The notes beneath the pieces were generated by a model. That model made no database searches, was not told the origin of the DNA, and saw nothing but the letters and a program-made list of their open reading frames with translations. DNA of 64,000 nucleotides from Nitrospirales bacterium. GTDB lineage: Bacteria > Nitrospirota > Nitrospiria > Nitrospirales > UBA8639. A program made the translations under genes and the position numbers. The stretch covers positions 34,366 to 98,365 of the forward strand of contig JAJDBM010000074.1 of assembly GCA_029261355.1 (NCBI GenBank), written 5' to 3'. The number at the start of each line of letters is the position of its first letter. The first letter of the stretch is position 1. This document shows, piece after piece, positions 45,661 to 54,837 of the stretch.

Positions 45661-46231
45661 CTTCGACCGTGTTATCGCCTGTAACATCTTCGACATCCTC
45701 AACCTCAAGGGTCATGACGAGGCTCCGTTTCCGGCCTGCTCCTTCCACCGAGCATTCCACTGCACGGGGCAGATGTTCACCTGACTCTTCTTGCCAGTTC
45801 CCGTCGTTTAAGTAGCGGAAGGCAAGGCGGCTTGCTCCATCGAAGACCACCGTGTCAGTTTCTTCTGCTTCTTCTTCGCCGCGCCGCACGTGGCGGCGGA
45901 TCTGTCCTCCGTCACTGGTTGTATGATACTCGTAACGAATTTCTTCTGACCCGTTTTTCTGTGGCACCAGTTGCAGGGTCAACGTCTCGCGCTCACCCGT
46001 AAGTGCCTGTTTCTCCACTAACAAATTTTTCAGGTCCGTGCGTAGTCGTTCGGTAAAAAAACGCCAGGCCTGAGTGTCCGTCGCGACCTGGGCAATCCGT
46101 CGATTCGCGTCAAATGCAGCGCCATAGTTACTGTAGACTGCACTCAAAACAATGCCACCGAGCGTGACAGCCAAGAGTAACTCAAGCAACGTAAAGCCAG
46201 CCTGTCCAGAGGCCGCTCCCTGTCTCCTCAT
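45635..46231 (-). CDS. gspJ: Minor pseudopilin GspJ
   Basis: About 198 residues with a type IV prepilin motif (GQAGFTLLELLLAVTLGGIV) followed by a GspJ-like body (FFTERLRTDLKNLLVEKQAL, YRYEYHT-like strands). ATG at 46231 places the prepilin leader at a normal 11-12 residues, although no clear Shine-Dalgarno is visible; the frame extends upstream to 46414. The tail is rich in Glu/Asp/Val repeats (VEDVEDVTGDNTVEDV). Confidence 0.82.
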   Translation of the reverse strand: MRRQGAASGQAGFTLLELLLAVTLGGIVLSAVYSNYGAAFDANRRIAQVATDTQAWRFFTERLRTDLKNLLVEKQALTGERETLTLQLVPQKNGSEEIRYEYHTTSDGGQIRRHVRRGEEEAEETDTVVFDGASRLAFRYLNDGNWQEESGEHLPRAVECSVEGAGRKRSLVMTLEVEDVEDVTGDNTVEDVKDSTIK

Positions 46232-46418
46232 GAAGCTGTTTACTGCTTTATTGCGATGGCCTATCAATTCTTCAATTTCGATTTGCAACACCAACAAGAG
46301 GGAATGGTCAAAAAATCTCATACACGGAGGCCGAAACCCTTTGGACGGGCGGAGCGTACTTGAACGTGTGCACCCTAAAAGGGCGAGAACGCCGCTGGCG
46401 ACTTCTTTCACCATTACC

Positions 46419-46853
46419 TTAATAGTTGGTTATGTCTGCCTCATCGCCATCACCCCCTTCTTGTCCGTCCTTTCCGTAACTGATGAGGTCATACCATTCA
46501 GTATTCACTTTTCCCGGTGAGCGAAAGACATACTCGGTGCCCCAGGCATCTTTGGGCATGGCCTTGGCCTTGAGGTATGGGCCGCGCCAATTGGTTGCCG
46601 GAGGTTTGCCTGATGGTTTTTGCATGAGCGCAGCGAGGCCTTGCTCAGAAGAAGGATAATACCCCGTATCCAGCTGATAATTGTCCAGTGCGATACCGAG
46701 GTTTTCAATTTGAGAGCGAGCAGCTGCAATTTTGCCTTGTTCCGTTCGACCAAAGAAACGTGGTCCAACCACTGCCGCCAATACGCCGATAATGACGATG
46801 ACGACGAGGAGTTCAATAAGCGTGAATCCTCGCTTCGACTTCGATAGTTTCAT
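46419..46853 (-). CDS. gspG: Major pseudopilin GspG
   Basis: A 144-residue major pseudopilin: short basic leader (MKLSKSKRG), FTLIELLVVIVIIGVLAAVV, and the conserved C-terminal calcium-loop region (MPKDAWGTEYVFRSPGK, YGKDGQEGGDGDEADI). The start at 46853 has AAAGGTGG about 5 bases upstream and gives the normal leader length; the longer frame to 46955 is rejected. Confidence 0.94.
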   Translation of the reverse strand: MKLSKSKRGFTLIELLVVIVIIGVLAAVVGPRFFGRTEQGKIAAARSQIENLGIALDNYQLDTGYYPSSEQGLAALMQKPSGKPPATNWRGPYLKAKAMPKDAWGTEYVFRSPGKVNTEWYDLISYGKDGQEGGDGDEADITNY

Positions 46854-46879
46854 AACACCACCTTTTTCATAGTCTCGAC

Positions 46880-47272
46880 TCATGGTTGCAAAAATACGTT
46901 GACATCCTGTCGCTGGCCATCGCGCAATATCGTGATGTTCACGAAATCGCCCCATAGTCTGTTCTGCATAAGTGCGACCGAATCAACCATACCCATGATG
47001 GGTTGGCCATCCAATTTGAGTATGATGTCGCCCTCTTTGAGGCCGGCTCCTGCTGCCGGTCCAGTGGGTTGAACCCGCACCACGAGCAGAACCTGTGCCT
47101 GTTGAGCTTTGATGTCCTCAGGCAGGCCATTGGATGGCATCACTCGAAGACGGACACCGAGTTCTGGTCGGGTATTGTACTCTGTTTTGAGTGGACGTTC
47201 ACTCAGTTCTGCGCATGCACTGAGCCCCGTACCAAGGAAAAACACACATAGTAATATTCGAAATGTCCTCAT
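46880..47272 (-). CDS. PDZ-domain lipoprotein in the gsp operon
   Basis: A 130-residue lipoprotein: signal peptide with lipobox LSAC (Cys near residue 20), then a PDZ domain (LLVVRVQPTGPAAGAGLKEG, then GQPIMGMVD). It overlaps the gspI start by 4 bases and precedes gspG by 26, so it is an integral operon member. It may act as a pilotin-like or GspC-assisting factor; this is a guess. Confidence 0.82.
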   Translation of the reverse strand: MRTFRILLCVFFLGTGLSACAELSERPLKTEYNTRPELGVRLRVMPSNGLPEDIKAQQAQVLLVVRVQPTGPAAGAGLKEGDIILKLDGQPIMGMVDSVALMQNRLWGDFVNITILRDGQRQDVNVFLQP

Positions 47273-47658
47273 GATGTCTCCGTCGTTTGTATGGTCTTCG
47301 GTAGTTTGCGAATGGTTTCTTGTGTTTCCAAGGTAAAGGTTCTCTCCCCCCCCGATGCATAAAAACTGGCTGTGATGACGATATGCAATCGTGACTCCTG
47401 CTCTGGGTCCGGCTCGGCGGTCAGCTCCCAGTGGACACCGTCAACGTCACCGTCTTGCGTGCTTTCCCGCTCAGGTCTTTCCGCGAGAAAGAGGGAAAGT
47501 TGGCTATCCGCCACCTGTCGTGCTCGCTCGTAACCGGCAGCCAACGATGTCGCGCGTACTGACATGCCCACGCCACCCGCAATGGCCGTGAGCCCAATTC
47601 CCAGAATCGCGACAGCCACCATCACTTCCAAGAGTGTAAAGCCACGCTGGTCCGTCAC
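47269..47658 (-). CDS. gspI: Minor pseudopilin GspI
   Basis: A 129-residue protein with a very short prepilin leader (MTDQRG) and FTLLEVMVAVAILGIGLTAI, followed by the GspI pattern (YERARQVADSQLSLF and VHWELTAEPDPEQE). It overlaps neighbours by ATGA junctions on both sides. Confidence 0.85.
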   Translation of the reverse strand: MTDQRGFTLLEVMVAVAILGIGLTAIAGGVGMSVRATSLAAGYERARQVADSQLSLFLAERPERESTQDGDVDGVHWELTAEPDPEQESRLHIVITASFYASGGERTFTLETQETIRKLPKTIQTTETS

Positions 47659-48158
47659 GAGGATTTGGCCTCCGCCAGTTGCAAGCGTCCTAAGGGCTCC
47701 AGGAGACGCAGGAATAATTCCTCACCTTGCTCATCTACGACGCGTAACTCACCTCCCTCGGCGGATCCGTCAGGACGAAAGCGTATCAGATCGGGCTCCC
47801 CCTCATCCGCATCTTCATGATGGAACGATGCACGTGTTTTGGCTGGTAGTCGTCGTCGCGGGAGGAGATCCACAAGACTTATTTCTTTTTCATCTGCTCC
47901 TAGCTCACCTTGCCTGATCAAACGGAGCTCTCGGCCATTGCCGCTTAGCATGAGTCCGACGACTTGGCCAGTGAGCACGGCGCGAGCTCGTGCGGCTGTA
48001 GCCAGCGTCTGCACTTCGAACCCGGCACTGCGTAGACGTGCCGCTTGACCCCTTCCGGCCAAACGTGGGGCGATCACCGCCAACATCACGCTGATGATGG
48101 TCAACACGACAATCAATTCCAGGAGAGTGAAGCCACCCTGGCGATCATCATGAGTCAT
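47655..48158 (-). CDS. gspH: Minor pseudopilin GspH
   Basis: A 167-residue protein with the prepilin motif (GGFTLLELIVVLTIISVMLA) and GspH features (LATAARARAVLTGQVVGLML). Its ends overlap the DUF4177-like gene and gspI by four bases each, showing strong translational coupling. Confidence 0.85.
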   Translation of the reverse strand: MTHDDRQGGFTLLELIVVLTIISVMLAVIAPRLAGRGQAARLRSAGFEVQTLATAARARAVLTGQVVGLMLSGNGRELRLIRQGELGADEKEISLVDLLPRRRLPAKTRASFHHEDADEGEPDLIRFRPDGSAEGGELRVVDEQGEELFLRLLEPLGRLQLAEAKSS

Positions 48159-48499
48159 TCGCGAAGGACTCGACGTTTAAGGAGAAAGCCTTCTTGTACG
48201 GTCACGTTCACTAGTTCCCATCCCTCTCGTCCCAGGTTTTCGAGTGCGCTGGGCACGACCGCGTTCAGCTGATCGAGTCGATTGCGTTGAACGAACCGGT
48301 ATTCCCACTGACTGGTCAACAACTTCGCTAAATTACCTTCGATGCGCCGAAGCGTCGCAGTCACTTCCTCCAGACCCTGCACCTGGACAATCGCTGGAAT
48401 TTCTTTTTGTTGAGCCTCGAGTAGGGTAGGTGGCGTGAGTAGGAATGTCACCCCCAGACCAATCATGATTGTCATGATCATTAGACGACGAATGGACAT
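48155..48499 (-). CDS. DUF4177-like exported protein in the gsp operon
   Basis: A 114-residue protein with a signal peptide or anchor (LMIMTIMIGLGVTFLLTPPT) and a C-terminal stretch resembling DUF4177 (WEYRFVQRNRLDQLNAVV, LGREGWELVNVTVQEGFLLK). ATG at 48499 is preferred because GAGGAG is 7 bases upstream; ATGs at 48505 and 48535 are alternatives. Role in secretion unknown. Confidence 0.75.
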   Translation of the reverse strand: MSIRRLMIMTIMIGLGVTFLLTPPTLLEAQQKEIPAIVQVQGLEEVTATLRRIEGNLAKLLTSQWEYRFVQRNRLDQLNAVVPSALENLGREGWELVNVTVQEGFLLKRRVLRE

Positions 48500-48537
48500 A
48501 GTCATACTCCTCTGTAGTGATGAGAGATACGTCATGC

Positions 48538-49770
48538 TCAGCCTCCCATTAGGTTCATCGAAAAAATTGGCATTAACATCGCTACGACGACCATCCCGAC
48601 AATACCCCCCATAAACAGAATCATCACGGGTTCTAAGATTGAGGTCAGCGCTTTGACGAGTTCATCGGTTTGACGTTCGTACACTTCGCCAACCTTGAGC
48701 ATCATCGGACCCATCTGACCAGACTCTTCACCGAGAGAGATCATCTCCGTCACGAGATCAGGAAACAACCCAGTTGCGGCAAAGGTTTGTCCCACTTTTT
48801 TCCCTTCGCGAATTTCTTTAAGCGAATCAGTGATCGCTTGAGCGATGACGACATTCCCTGCGACCCCGCGACTCGCTTCCAGAACGGCAATCAAATTCAC
48901 TCCGGAATCTATCAAGGTGCCCTGCGTGCGACACAATCGCGCCATCGCGACCTGGGTTGCGAATTTCCCGAACACCGGGAGTCGTAATTTCAACAGGTCT
49001 AATGCCCAGCGTCCGTCAGGCGTGCGGCCCCACCACATCGGTCCCATGACCAGTGCAGCGATCCCACCGATCAATGCCCACCAGTAGTCTTGAAACACTG
49101 TGCTGATCCCCATCATGATCAGGGTCGGTGTGGGTAAGATCTGCCCCATCTCCTCAAACATGACGACAAACTTAGGCACCACAAACGCAAAGAGGATCAC
49201 TAACGAGGCCAACATCGCGAACAGCATCACGGCTGGATAGGTCAATGCCCCTTTAATTTTTGTCATGAGTGCTTCATCGGCTTCCCGCATAGAAGCCAGG
49301 CGGTCAAGCAGAAGCGCCAAGATGCCGCCGGCTTCGCCAGCACGGATCATATTAAGGTATAGATAGTTAAAGTAGCGAGGGTGGTGAGCTAGAGCATCAG
49401 AGAGTGTGGCTCCGCTCCGAACCTCTGCATCAATCTTGCCGACCAAATCACGCAGACTATCCTTCTCAGCCTGACGTTGGATAAATGTCAGTGCACGGGC
49501 TAACGGAAAACCGGCGTTAGTGAGCGTGGCTAGTTGTCTGGTGAGAGTCGTGATCTCTTTGGCGTTAATACCTTTACCGAACGACAGGTTGAGGCCCGAT
49601 TGGCCAGCTCCACTCTCTGACTGAACCGAACTTCCATCTGATTCATCAACCGTCAGCGGTACGATTCCCAGTCGGCGAACGGCCGTCAACGCGGCACGCC
49701 GATTGGCCGCGTCAACCTTGCCATTACATGGTTTCTGGCCCTGCAGTCCCTGATATGAAAATGTAGGCAT
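48538..49770 (-). CDS. gspF: Type II secretion inner-membrane platform protein GspF
   Basis: A 410-residue polytopic protein with two GspF domains (LTRQLATLTNAGFPLARALT; LCRTQGTLIDSGVNLIAVLE) and about three TM helices, including the C-terminal LEPVMILFMGGIVGMVVVAM. The N-terminal domain (FSYQGLQGQKPCNGKVDAAN) matches the family. It lies 11 bases after gspE. Confidence 0.95.
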   Translation of the reverse strand: MPTFSYQGLQGQKPCNGKVDAANRRAALTAVRRLGIVPLTVDESDGSSVQSESGAGQSGLNLSFGKGINAKEITTLTRQLATLTNAGFPLARALTFIQRQAEKDSLRDLVGKIDAEVRSGATLSDALAHHPRYFNYLYLNMIRAGEAGGILALLLDRLASMREADEALMTKIKGALTYPAVMLFAMLASLVILFAFVVPKFVVMFEEMGQILPTPTLIMMGISTVFQDYWWALIGGIAALVMGPMWWGRTPDGRWALDLLKLRLPVFGKFATQVAMARLCRTQGTLIDSGVNLIAVLEASRGVAGNVVIAQAITDSLKEIREGKKVGQTFAATGLFPDLVTEMISLGEESGQMGPMMLKVGEVYERQTDELVKALTSILEPVMILFMGGIVGMVVVAMLMPIFSMNLMGG

Positions 49771-49781
49771 CGGATATCTGA

Positions 49782-52184
49782 CTAGCCGGCGACCCTTCTC
49801 AGCTCTTCGATGCTGGTTAGACCTTGGGCAATTTTGGCTTGGCCGTCATCATTTAACGTTAACATCCCATGTCGTTTTGCCTCGCTCGCAATCACTGTGG
49901 CGTCCTTGTCTTGGACGATCAACTCACGAATGGCATCGTTGATCAGCATGAGTTGATAAATTCCCAGACGACCTTTATAGCCACTGCCCTCACATTGGTT
50001 GCAACCAGGTGCGTGCCAGTTTTCAGCGCTATCTTGTTCCTTGCAGTGGCCACAGAGCTTACGTACGAGGCGCTGAGCTAAGACCGCCGTGACGGCTGAA
50101 GCCACCAGATAGGGGGCAATCCCCATCTCGACTAACCGGGTAATCGCCGTGGGGGCGTTATTGGTGTGTAAAGTCGAGAACACCAAATGACCGGTTAGGG
50201 CCGCTTGAATAGCAATTTCGGCAGTCTCCTGATCGCGAATTTCCCCAACCATGATAATGTCAGGGTCCAGTCGCAACATGCTGCGCAAGGCTGCGGCAAA
50301 GGTCAGGTTGACTTTGTTGTCGACCTGAATCTGCTTGATCCCGTGCAGCTGATATTCAACCGGATCTTCCGCCGTGATGATTTTCACTTCAGGGCTTTTG
50401 ACATGGTTCAAGGTTCCGTAGAGCGTGGTCGTTTTCCCAGACCCAGTAGGACCAGTGACTAAGACCACGCCATTGGGTTGACTAACGGCTGTTTTCCATT
50501 GCTCCAGCATGGCGGGTGAAAACCCAATATCCTCGATCTGGATCTGGACACTGGATTTATCCAAAATCCGCATCACCACGCCTTCGCCGAAGACCGTGGG
50601 AACGGTAGCGACTCGGATATCAAAATTTTTCGATTCTAATCGGAGTGAAATACGTCCGTCTTGTGGGATCCGTCGTTCGGAGATGTCGAGGTTCGCCATG
50701 ATCTTCAGACGGCTGACGATCGCTGCTTGGTAGCGACGGGGTGCGTTGGAGACGAGTTGTAAAATTCCATCGATGCGGTAGCGGACTTCCAGTCCCTCTT
50801 CATAGGGTTCAATATGGATATCAGAGGCGTGACGAGTGATGGCTTCCATAAAGACGTTATTCACCAGCTTAATTATCGGAGCCGCTTGGGCTTGATCTTT
50901 CAAATCTTCAATCGAGTCCAATTCTTCCCAGTTATCACTACTATCCAGGTCCGACAGAGATCCGGCGATCCCTTCCCCTTCAGCTGTGCTGGTCTCGATT
51001 AGTTTTGATAGAAATTGTGGTTCGGTCAGACGTAGACGAATAGGGCTCTTCAAGAGTCGACTCAGTTCGGCGGGAATGGTTCCTAAGAACGGAGTGTTTG
51101 CCAAGAGTTCGACATGCTCTTGATTTTGGAATACCGGTAACACCTGGTTGGCTCGGGCGTAGTGTGGCGGGATCTGACGGACCAGTTCCGGGTCAACCAG
51201 CAGGTGGGACGATGGTGCGAGATAGTCCAATCCCGTCGCCTGTGCGAGGGTGATCAACGCTTGTTCCGGAAGTTGTTTTTCCTGTTTAACTCGTTGCCAA
51301 TATCGCTCGACTCCATCTTCTGCATGCAGGAGGTTCAGCAGGGCGGCGCGGCCTTCTGCAGAGTCTGAATTGTAGAGCAGGCTGTCATGTGCGAACAATC
51401 GTAATGTGGCTTGCTTATTAATCGCCTCACCGATGGCGTGTTTCGTGGTGATTCGATCATAGTCCGGCTTACGTAATTGCAAGACCGTGCTTTGACCAAC
51501 AGCGCGTGCGGCGGCATTGCGTGGAGCGTTTGATTCCAACGCCATCTCGCCTAACAACGCACCGGGTTCTAGTCGTCCGAGTTCAGCATCATCCGCACTT
51601 TCTTTGATGACTTGAATCGTGCCGGTTCGGACGATGTAGGCCGCATCACCTTGGTCGCCTTCATGAAAGAGGTAGTCCCCTTCCCTGAGGTCCAGCGTCT
51701 CGATGACGTCAAGTAGTGCTTGAATGTCACGTCGGTTTAATCCAGACAGAAGCTTGAGGGTACGAAGAAAGTTGAAGGCTTCATGTTGTTCCACACGCTG
51801 AGCCATGGCCTGGCGAAGGTCCGGCGAACGAGTGAGAAGTGCTTGAACATCTACGGGGGCGAGTTGTAGGAGACTGAGATTTTCGGCAGCTTGCACCGTT
51901 GCAGAAATTGGTGTCTGTGTGAGAATTGAATGCTCACCGAAACATTCGCCTTGGCCAAGCATGGTGAGAATCGTATCATTGGCACCGTCGCCAGCCGTGA
52001 TTCTTACCTTGCCCTCTGCGATAAGATAAATCCCAGAGGCTTCATCACCGCGTGTCAGCACCGTGTCGCCTGCCTGAAACGTCAACGTCGTCACACATTC
52101 AACGACGCGTTGACATTCTTTCTCTGATAGGAGACCGAATACTGGATCACTCTCCAACAGTTGTTTGACAAACGAATCGTTCAC
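49782..52184 (-). CDS. gspE: Type II secretion ATPase GspE with tandem cyclic-nucleotide-binding domains
   Basis: An 800-residue ATPase, about 250 longer than usual. Two cNMP-binding domains lie at about residues 7-135 and 145-255. The phosphate-binding cassette of the second (LGEMALESNAPRNAAARA) keeps the Glu and Arg222 that contact cyclic nucleotide; the first (FGEHSILTQTPISATV) lacks the Arg. Then come the GspE N-domain (about 270-400) and the AAA-type core with Walker A GPTGSGKTTTLYG, DPDIIMVGEIRDQETAEIA and zinc cysteines CGHC and CNQC. It drives pseudopilus assembly. The start is GTG at 52184 with AGAGG upstream. First gene of the gsp operon. Confidence 0.93.
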   Translation of the reverse strand: MNDSFVKQLLESDPVFGLLSEKECQRVVECVTTLTFQAGDTVLTRGDEASGIYLIAEGKVRITAGDGANDTILTMLGQGECFGEHSILTQTPISATVQAAENLSLLQLAPVDVQALLTRSPDLRQAMAQRVEQHEAFNFLRTLKLLSGLNRRDIQALLDVIETLDLREGDYLFHEGDQGDAAYIVRTGTIQVIKESADDAELGRLEPGALLGEMALESNAPRNAAARAVGQSTVLQLRKPDYDRITTKHAIGEAINKQATLRLFAHDSLLYNSDSAEGRAALLNLLHAEDGVERYWQRVKQEKQLPEQALITLAQATGLDYLAPSSHLLVDPELVRQIPPHYARANQVLPVFQNQEHVELLANTPFLGTIPAELSRLLKSPIRLRLTEPQFLSKLIETSTAEGEGIAGSLSDLDSSDNWEELDSIEDLKDQAQAAPIIKLVNNVFMEAITRHASDIHIEPYEEGLEVRYRIDGILQLVSNAPRRYQAAIVSRLKIMANLDISERRIPQDGRISLRLESKNFDIRVATVPTVFGEGVVMRILDKSSVQIQIEDIGFSPAMLEQWKTAVSQPNGVVLVTGPTGSGKTTTLYGTLNHVKSPEVKIITAEDPVEYQLHGIKQIQVDNKVNLTFAAALRSMLRLDPDIIMVGEIRDQETAEIAIQAALTGHLVFSTLHTNNAPTAITRLVEMGIAPYLVASAVTAVLAQRLVRKLCGHCKEQDSAENWHAPGCNQCEGSGYKGRLGIYQLMLINDAIRELIVQDKDATVIASEAKRHGMLTLNDDGQAKIAQGLTSIEELRRVAG

Positions 52185-53088
52185 TCGAACCTCTTAATAT
52201 ATGTCCTTGAATTGAACGTGTACATACAATAAGAAGATCCTGGTTTTGCTACGAGGAGATTTGTCAACTCCAAGAGGGTCAGGCCATATAGGATTGTCCT
52301 CATAAATCAATTCTACCTACGTGCCTTTTCATCTGCCGTTGGCATTAAAATGTAAGCTCTTATGGTTTTTATTAAAGAGCGTTGCATATCCCAATTGAAA
52401 CCACGGGACTTCGTCGCACCGACAACATACTGAAATGAACGTGGCCTAGTTGATTCTTAGTAAACCTGTTCCGACTCAAATCAAGGAAAAATGTTTCAAA
52501 ACTTACATCTTTCCTCGATGAATGGCAAGCAATCGCCGACGCGAGTCATACCTTCCTTTGAGTATTGAGTAATTGAAGGGGAAGATTGCTACCCCTCAAC
52601 ACGGCATTTTGGCGAACATAAATTTATGGATTGAGAGACCGTCTATGTCTTTGCGAATGAACCTTTGGGAAATGTACGCACATTTTGACCGACAACCGGC
52701 TTTGTCAATACACTGATGTACGTGGGAAGGACTCGGACTGTCTCCCCGTGCTGGAGTGCCAGCACGCCGCCGCATACCGGGTCGTTGTACAGGTCCTTTC
52801 TCAAGCCATCACGACATGGCAATTGATTTTCCCGAGCTGCTGTCCCAATGGAACGCATATTTCAGACTCCTATGCATGATTGAATACCGAGGGACGGCAA
52901 TCAATCATTTCAATAAAGACAGCAAGATATTGAGACCTATCTATTAGCCTATGGCAACAAAGAACGACTCCATCGTGATACCAACGACAGAACGCCAGTC
53001 GTACAAGAGACTTGCTGTGAAACGCTTAAGTTGGTGACTGCCACTACTTGAATGTTACGTATTGGATTGTAAGGAGGCTTGCATTATA
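52185..53088. other. 900-base intergenic region
   Basis: Contains the divergent promoters of the gsp operon and the cytochrome unit. No supported gene. A perfect 8-base-pair hairpin (CGTGCTGG, 52747-52754; CCAGCACG, 52759-52766) with a 4-base loop is the only clear structure. TTTGTCAACTCC at 52260 is half of the enhancer repeat found at 20898 but lacks the second arm. Confidence 0.4.
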
Positions 53089-54021
53089 ATGCTGCAAATG
53101 TTCTTGCCTATTCCATATATTGAAAGATTATGTTCTGTGACTTTTTCACGAGGCCATCGCACATGGCTTCCTCTTGCCACAGTTTTTCTCATATTGCTTG
53201 GAGGCTGCACAACGGCCATTGCCCCGACTTCTCCTGAACAAATCATTCAAGAAAAAAAGGCTGAACCCACTTTAATTCTTTCCAACGAAAAGACCGAACC
53301 TCGTCAGACTCATGTACAGGAAGAACGTCCACCCGAGACCATCGACGAAACGGAAACGAACGAGGTTGTAACTAGGGGAGAGAATGTGTATCGAGAGCAC
53401 TGCGCGAATTGTCATGGAGTGAATGGCGATGGGCAAGGAAAAGTGGCCCAAGATCTGAGTGTCAAACCTCGGGACTTGACCAAGGGTGTCTACAAGTTCC
53501 GCTCGACCCCTAGCGGAGATTTACCTACAGACGACGACCTCGTTCGCACTATTGTTGAAGGAATTCCTGGGACGGCCATGGACGGGTATAAAGATTTGCC
53601 TCAAACGGATCATCGGGCTCTAGTCATGTACCTCAAGACTCTGTCGCCTCGTTTTTCGAAAAGACCACCAGGAATCCCTATTGTTTTCCCCCCACAGGGT
53701 ATTGCCACACAGGAGGCGGTAACCCGCGGTCTCCACATGTACCGTCAAATGCAATGTTCAGCCTGTCATGGAGATGAGGCCCGGGGAAACGGACCATTGG
53801 CACAGGTTCTGACCGATACGACCGGTACGCCTATTCGACCTGCAGACCTTACCACGACGAGGTTGAAAAGTGGTCAAGGTCCACAAGCCATTTATCGAAC
53901 CATCATGACTGGATTGGACGGATCGCCCATGCCATCTTACGGTGATTCGCTGGATCCCGAAGAAGGGTGGGACCTAGCTCTGTACATTTCCTCGTTAGCA
54001 CGCGCAAAGGATACGCAATGA
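53089..54021 (+). CDS. Dihaem c-type cytochrome, probable lipoprotein
   Basis: A 310-residue periplasmic protein with a signal/lipobox segment (ATVFLILLGGC) and two class I cytochrome c domains, each with one haem motif: CANCH (105-109) and CSACH (223-227). Axial methionines are plausible in PGTAMDGY and GSPMPSY. The two domains look like an internal duplication. It should shuttle electrons at the membrane. ATG at 53089 (AAGGAGG about 11 bases upstream) is preferred to TTG at 53062. The last bases overlap the next gene (ATGA). Confidence 0.88.
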   Translation: MLQMFLPIPYIERLCSVTFSRGHRTWLPLATVFLILLGGCTTAIAPTSPEQIIQEKKAEPTLILSNEKTEPRQTHVQEERPPETIDETETNEVVTRGENVYREHCANCHGVNGDGQGKVAQDLSVKPRDLTKGVYKFRSTPSGDLPTDDDLVRTIVEGIPGTAMDGYKDLPQTDHRALVMYLKTLSPRFSKRPPGIPIVFPPQGIATQEAVTRGLHMYRQMQCSACHGDEARGNGPLAQVLTDTTGTPIRPADLTTTRLKSGQGPQAIYRTIMTGLDGSPMPSYGDSLDPEEGWDLALYISSLARAKDTQ

Positions 54022-54740
54022 ACTTTTCACGAATATTAGGCACGACTTTGATCCTAGGAGTGATCATATGGAGTTCCCCCGACTCCCTAGAGGCCTACGA
54101 AGAATCCCCAAATCTAAAAGGATCCGTCATTAAAGGGCGAGTGACCTTCCAAGGAACGATCACGAAAACACCATTACTGGAAGTCAACCGAGACCAAAAA
54201 TTTTGTGGTGAAACGTTGCAGGATAATTCCTTGCTGGTGGATTCTACTTCGAAGGGAATTTTCAATATTGTGGTCAATTTAAAGGGGATAGCCTCAGGAA
54301 AGTCCTTACCACAGGAGAATTCCCTGCGGTTGGAAAACCGAAACTGTGCGTTTCAACCATCGGTCATCCTGGGAGTTAAGGGGAGCATGTTGAACATTGA
54401 GAATGCTGACCCTGTGCTTCATAATACTCACATTCTTCAAGACGACCACACATTCTTGAATGTCGCTCTGCCGTCGGAGGGTAGAACCATCCGTAAGGCC
54501 ATAACTGAAACGGGTCGATTGGACGTATTTTGCGATGCCCATCAATTTATGCACGCATCCGTTCACATTTTTGATCATCCCTATTTTACGAGCACCGACA
54601 AGAAGGGCTACTTCGAACTCACGAACGTCCCTCCGGGAAAACATCGCATACAATTTTGGCACCCAACTCTTGGAATGAAAGAACTCTCTCTCACCGTGAA
54701 AGGATCTGCCCCCTTGATCTTCACCGTGAGCTTCCCCTAA
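54018..54740 (+). CDS. Periplasmic cupredoxin-like protein
   Basis: A 240-residue protein with a signal peptide (ILGTTLILGVIIWSSPDSLEA). It resembles the cupredoxin/carboxypeptidase-regulatory-like family: possible copper ligands are H135/H138 (VLHNTH) and C172, H175, M178 (FCDAHQFMHA), followed by HPYFTSTDKKGYFELTNVPP and HRIQFWHP. The start overlaps the cytochrome stop (ATGA), so the pair is coupled and probably exchanges electrons or copper. Copper binding is inferred. Confidence 0.8.
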   Translation: MNFSRILGTTLILGVIIWSSPDSLEAYEESPNLKGSVIKGRVTFQGTITKTPLLEVNRDQKFCGETLQDNSLLVDSTSKGIFNIVVNLKGIASGKSLPQENSLRLENRNCAFQPSVILGVKGSMLNIENADPVLHNTHILQDDHTFLNVALPSEGRTIRKAITETGRLDVFCDAHQFMHASVHIFDHPYFTSTDKKGYFELTNVPPGKHRIQFWHPTLGMKELSLTVKGSAPLIFTVSFP

Positions 54741-54837
54741 TTGGGCTTCAGTGACGATCAGCTAACTGGGGACATGATCCCTTGTCCACAGACATTTTCT
54801 TCTTCAGCATTATTTTTTAATTCAGGAGGACGGTGAT

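Noticed and set aside
52643..52858. A 71-codon minus-strand frame in the gsp-cytochrome gap
   Set aside because: No recognisable domain; a GC-rich hairpin explains the open stretch.
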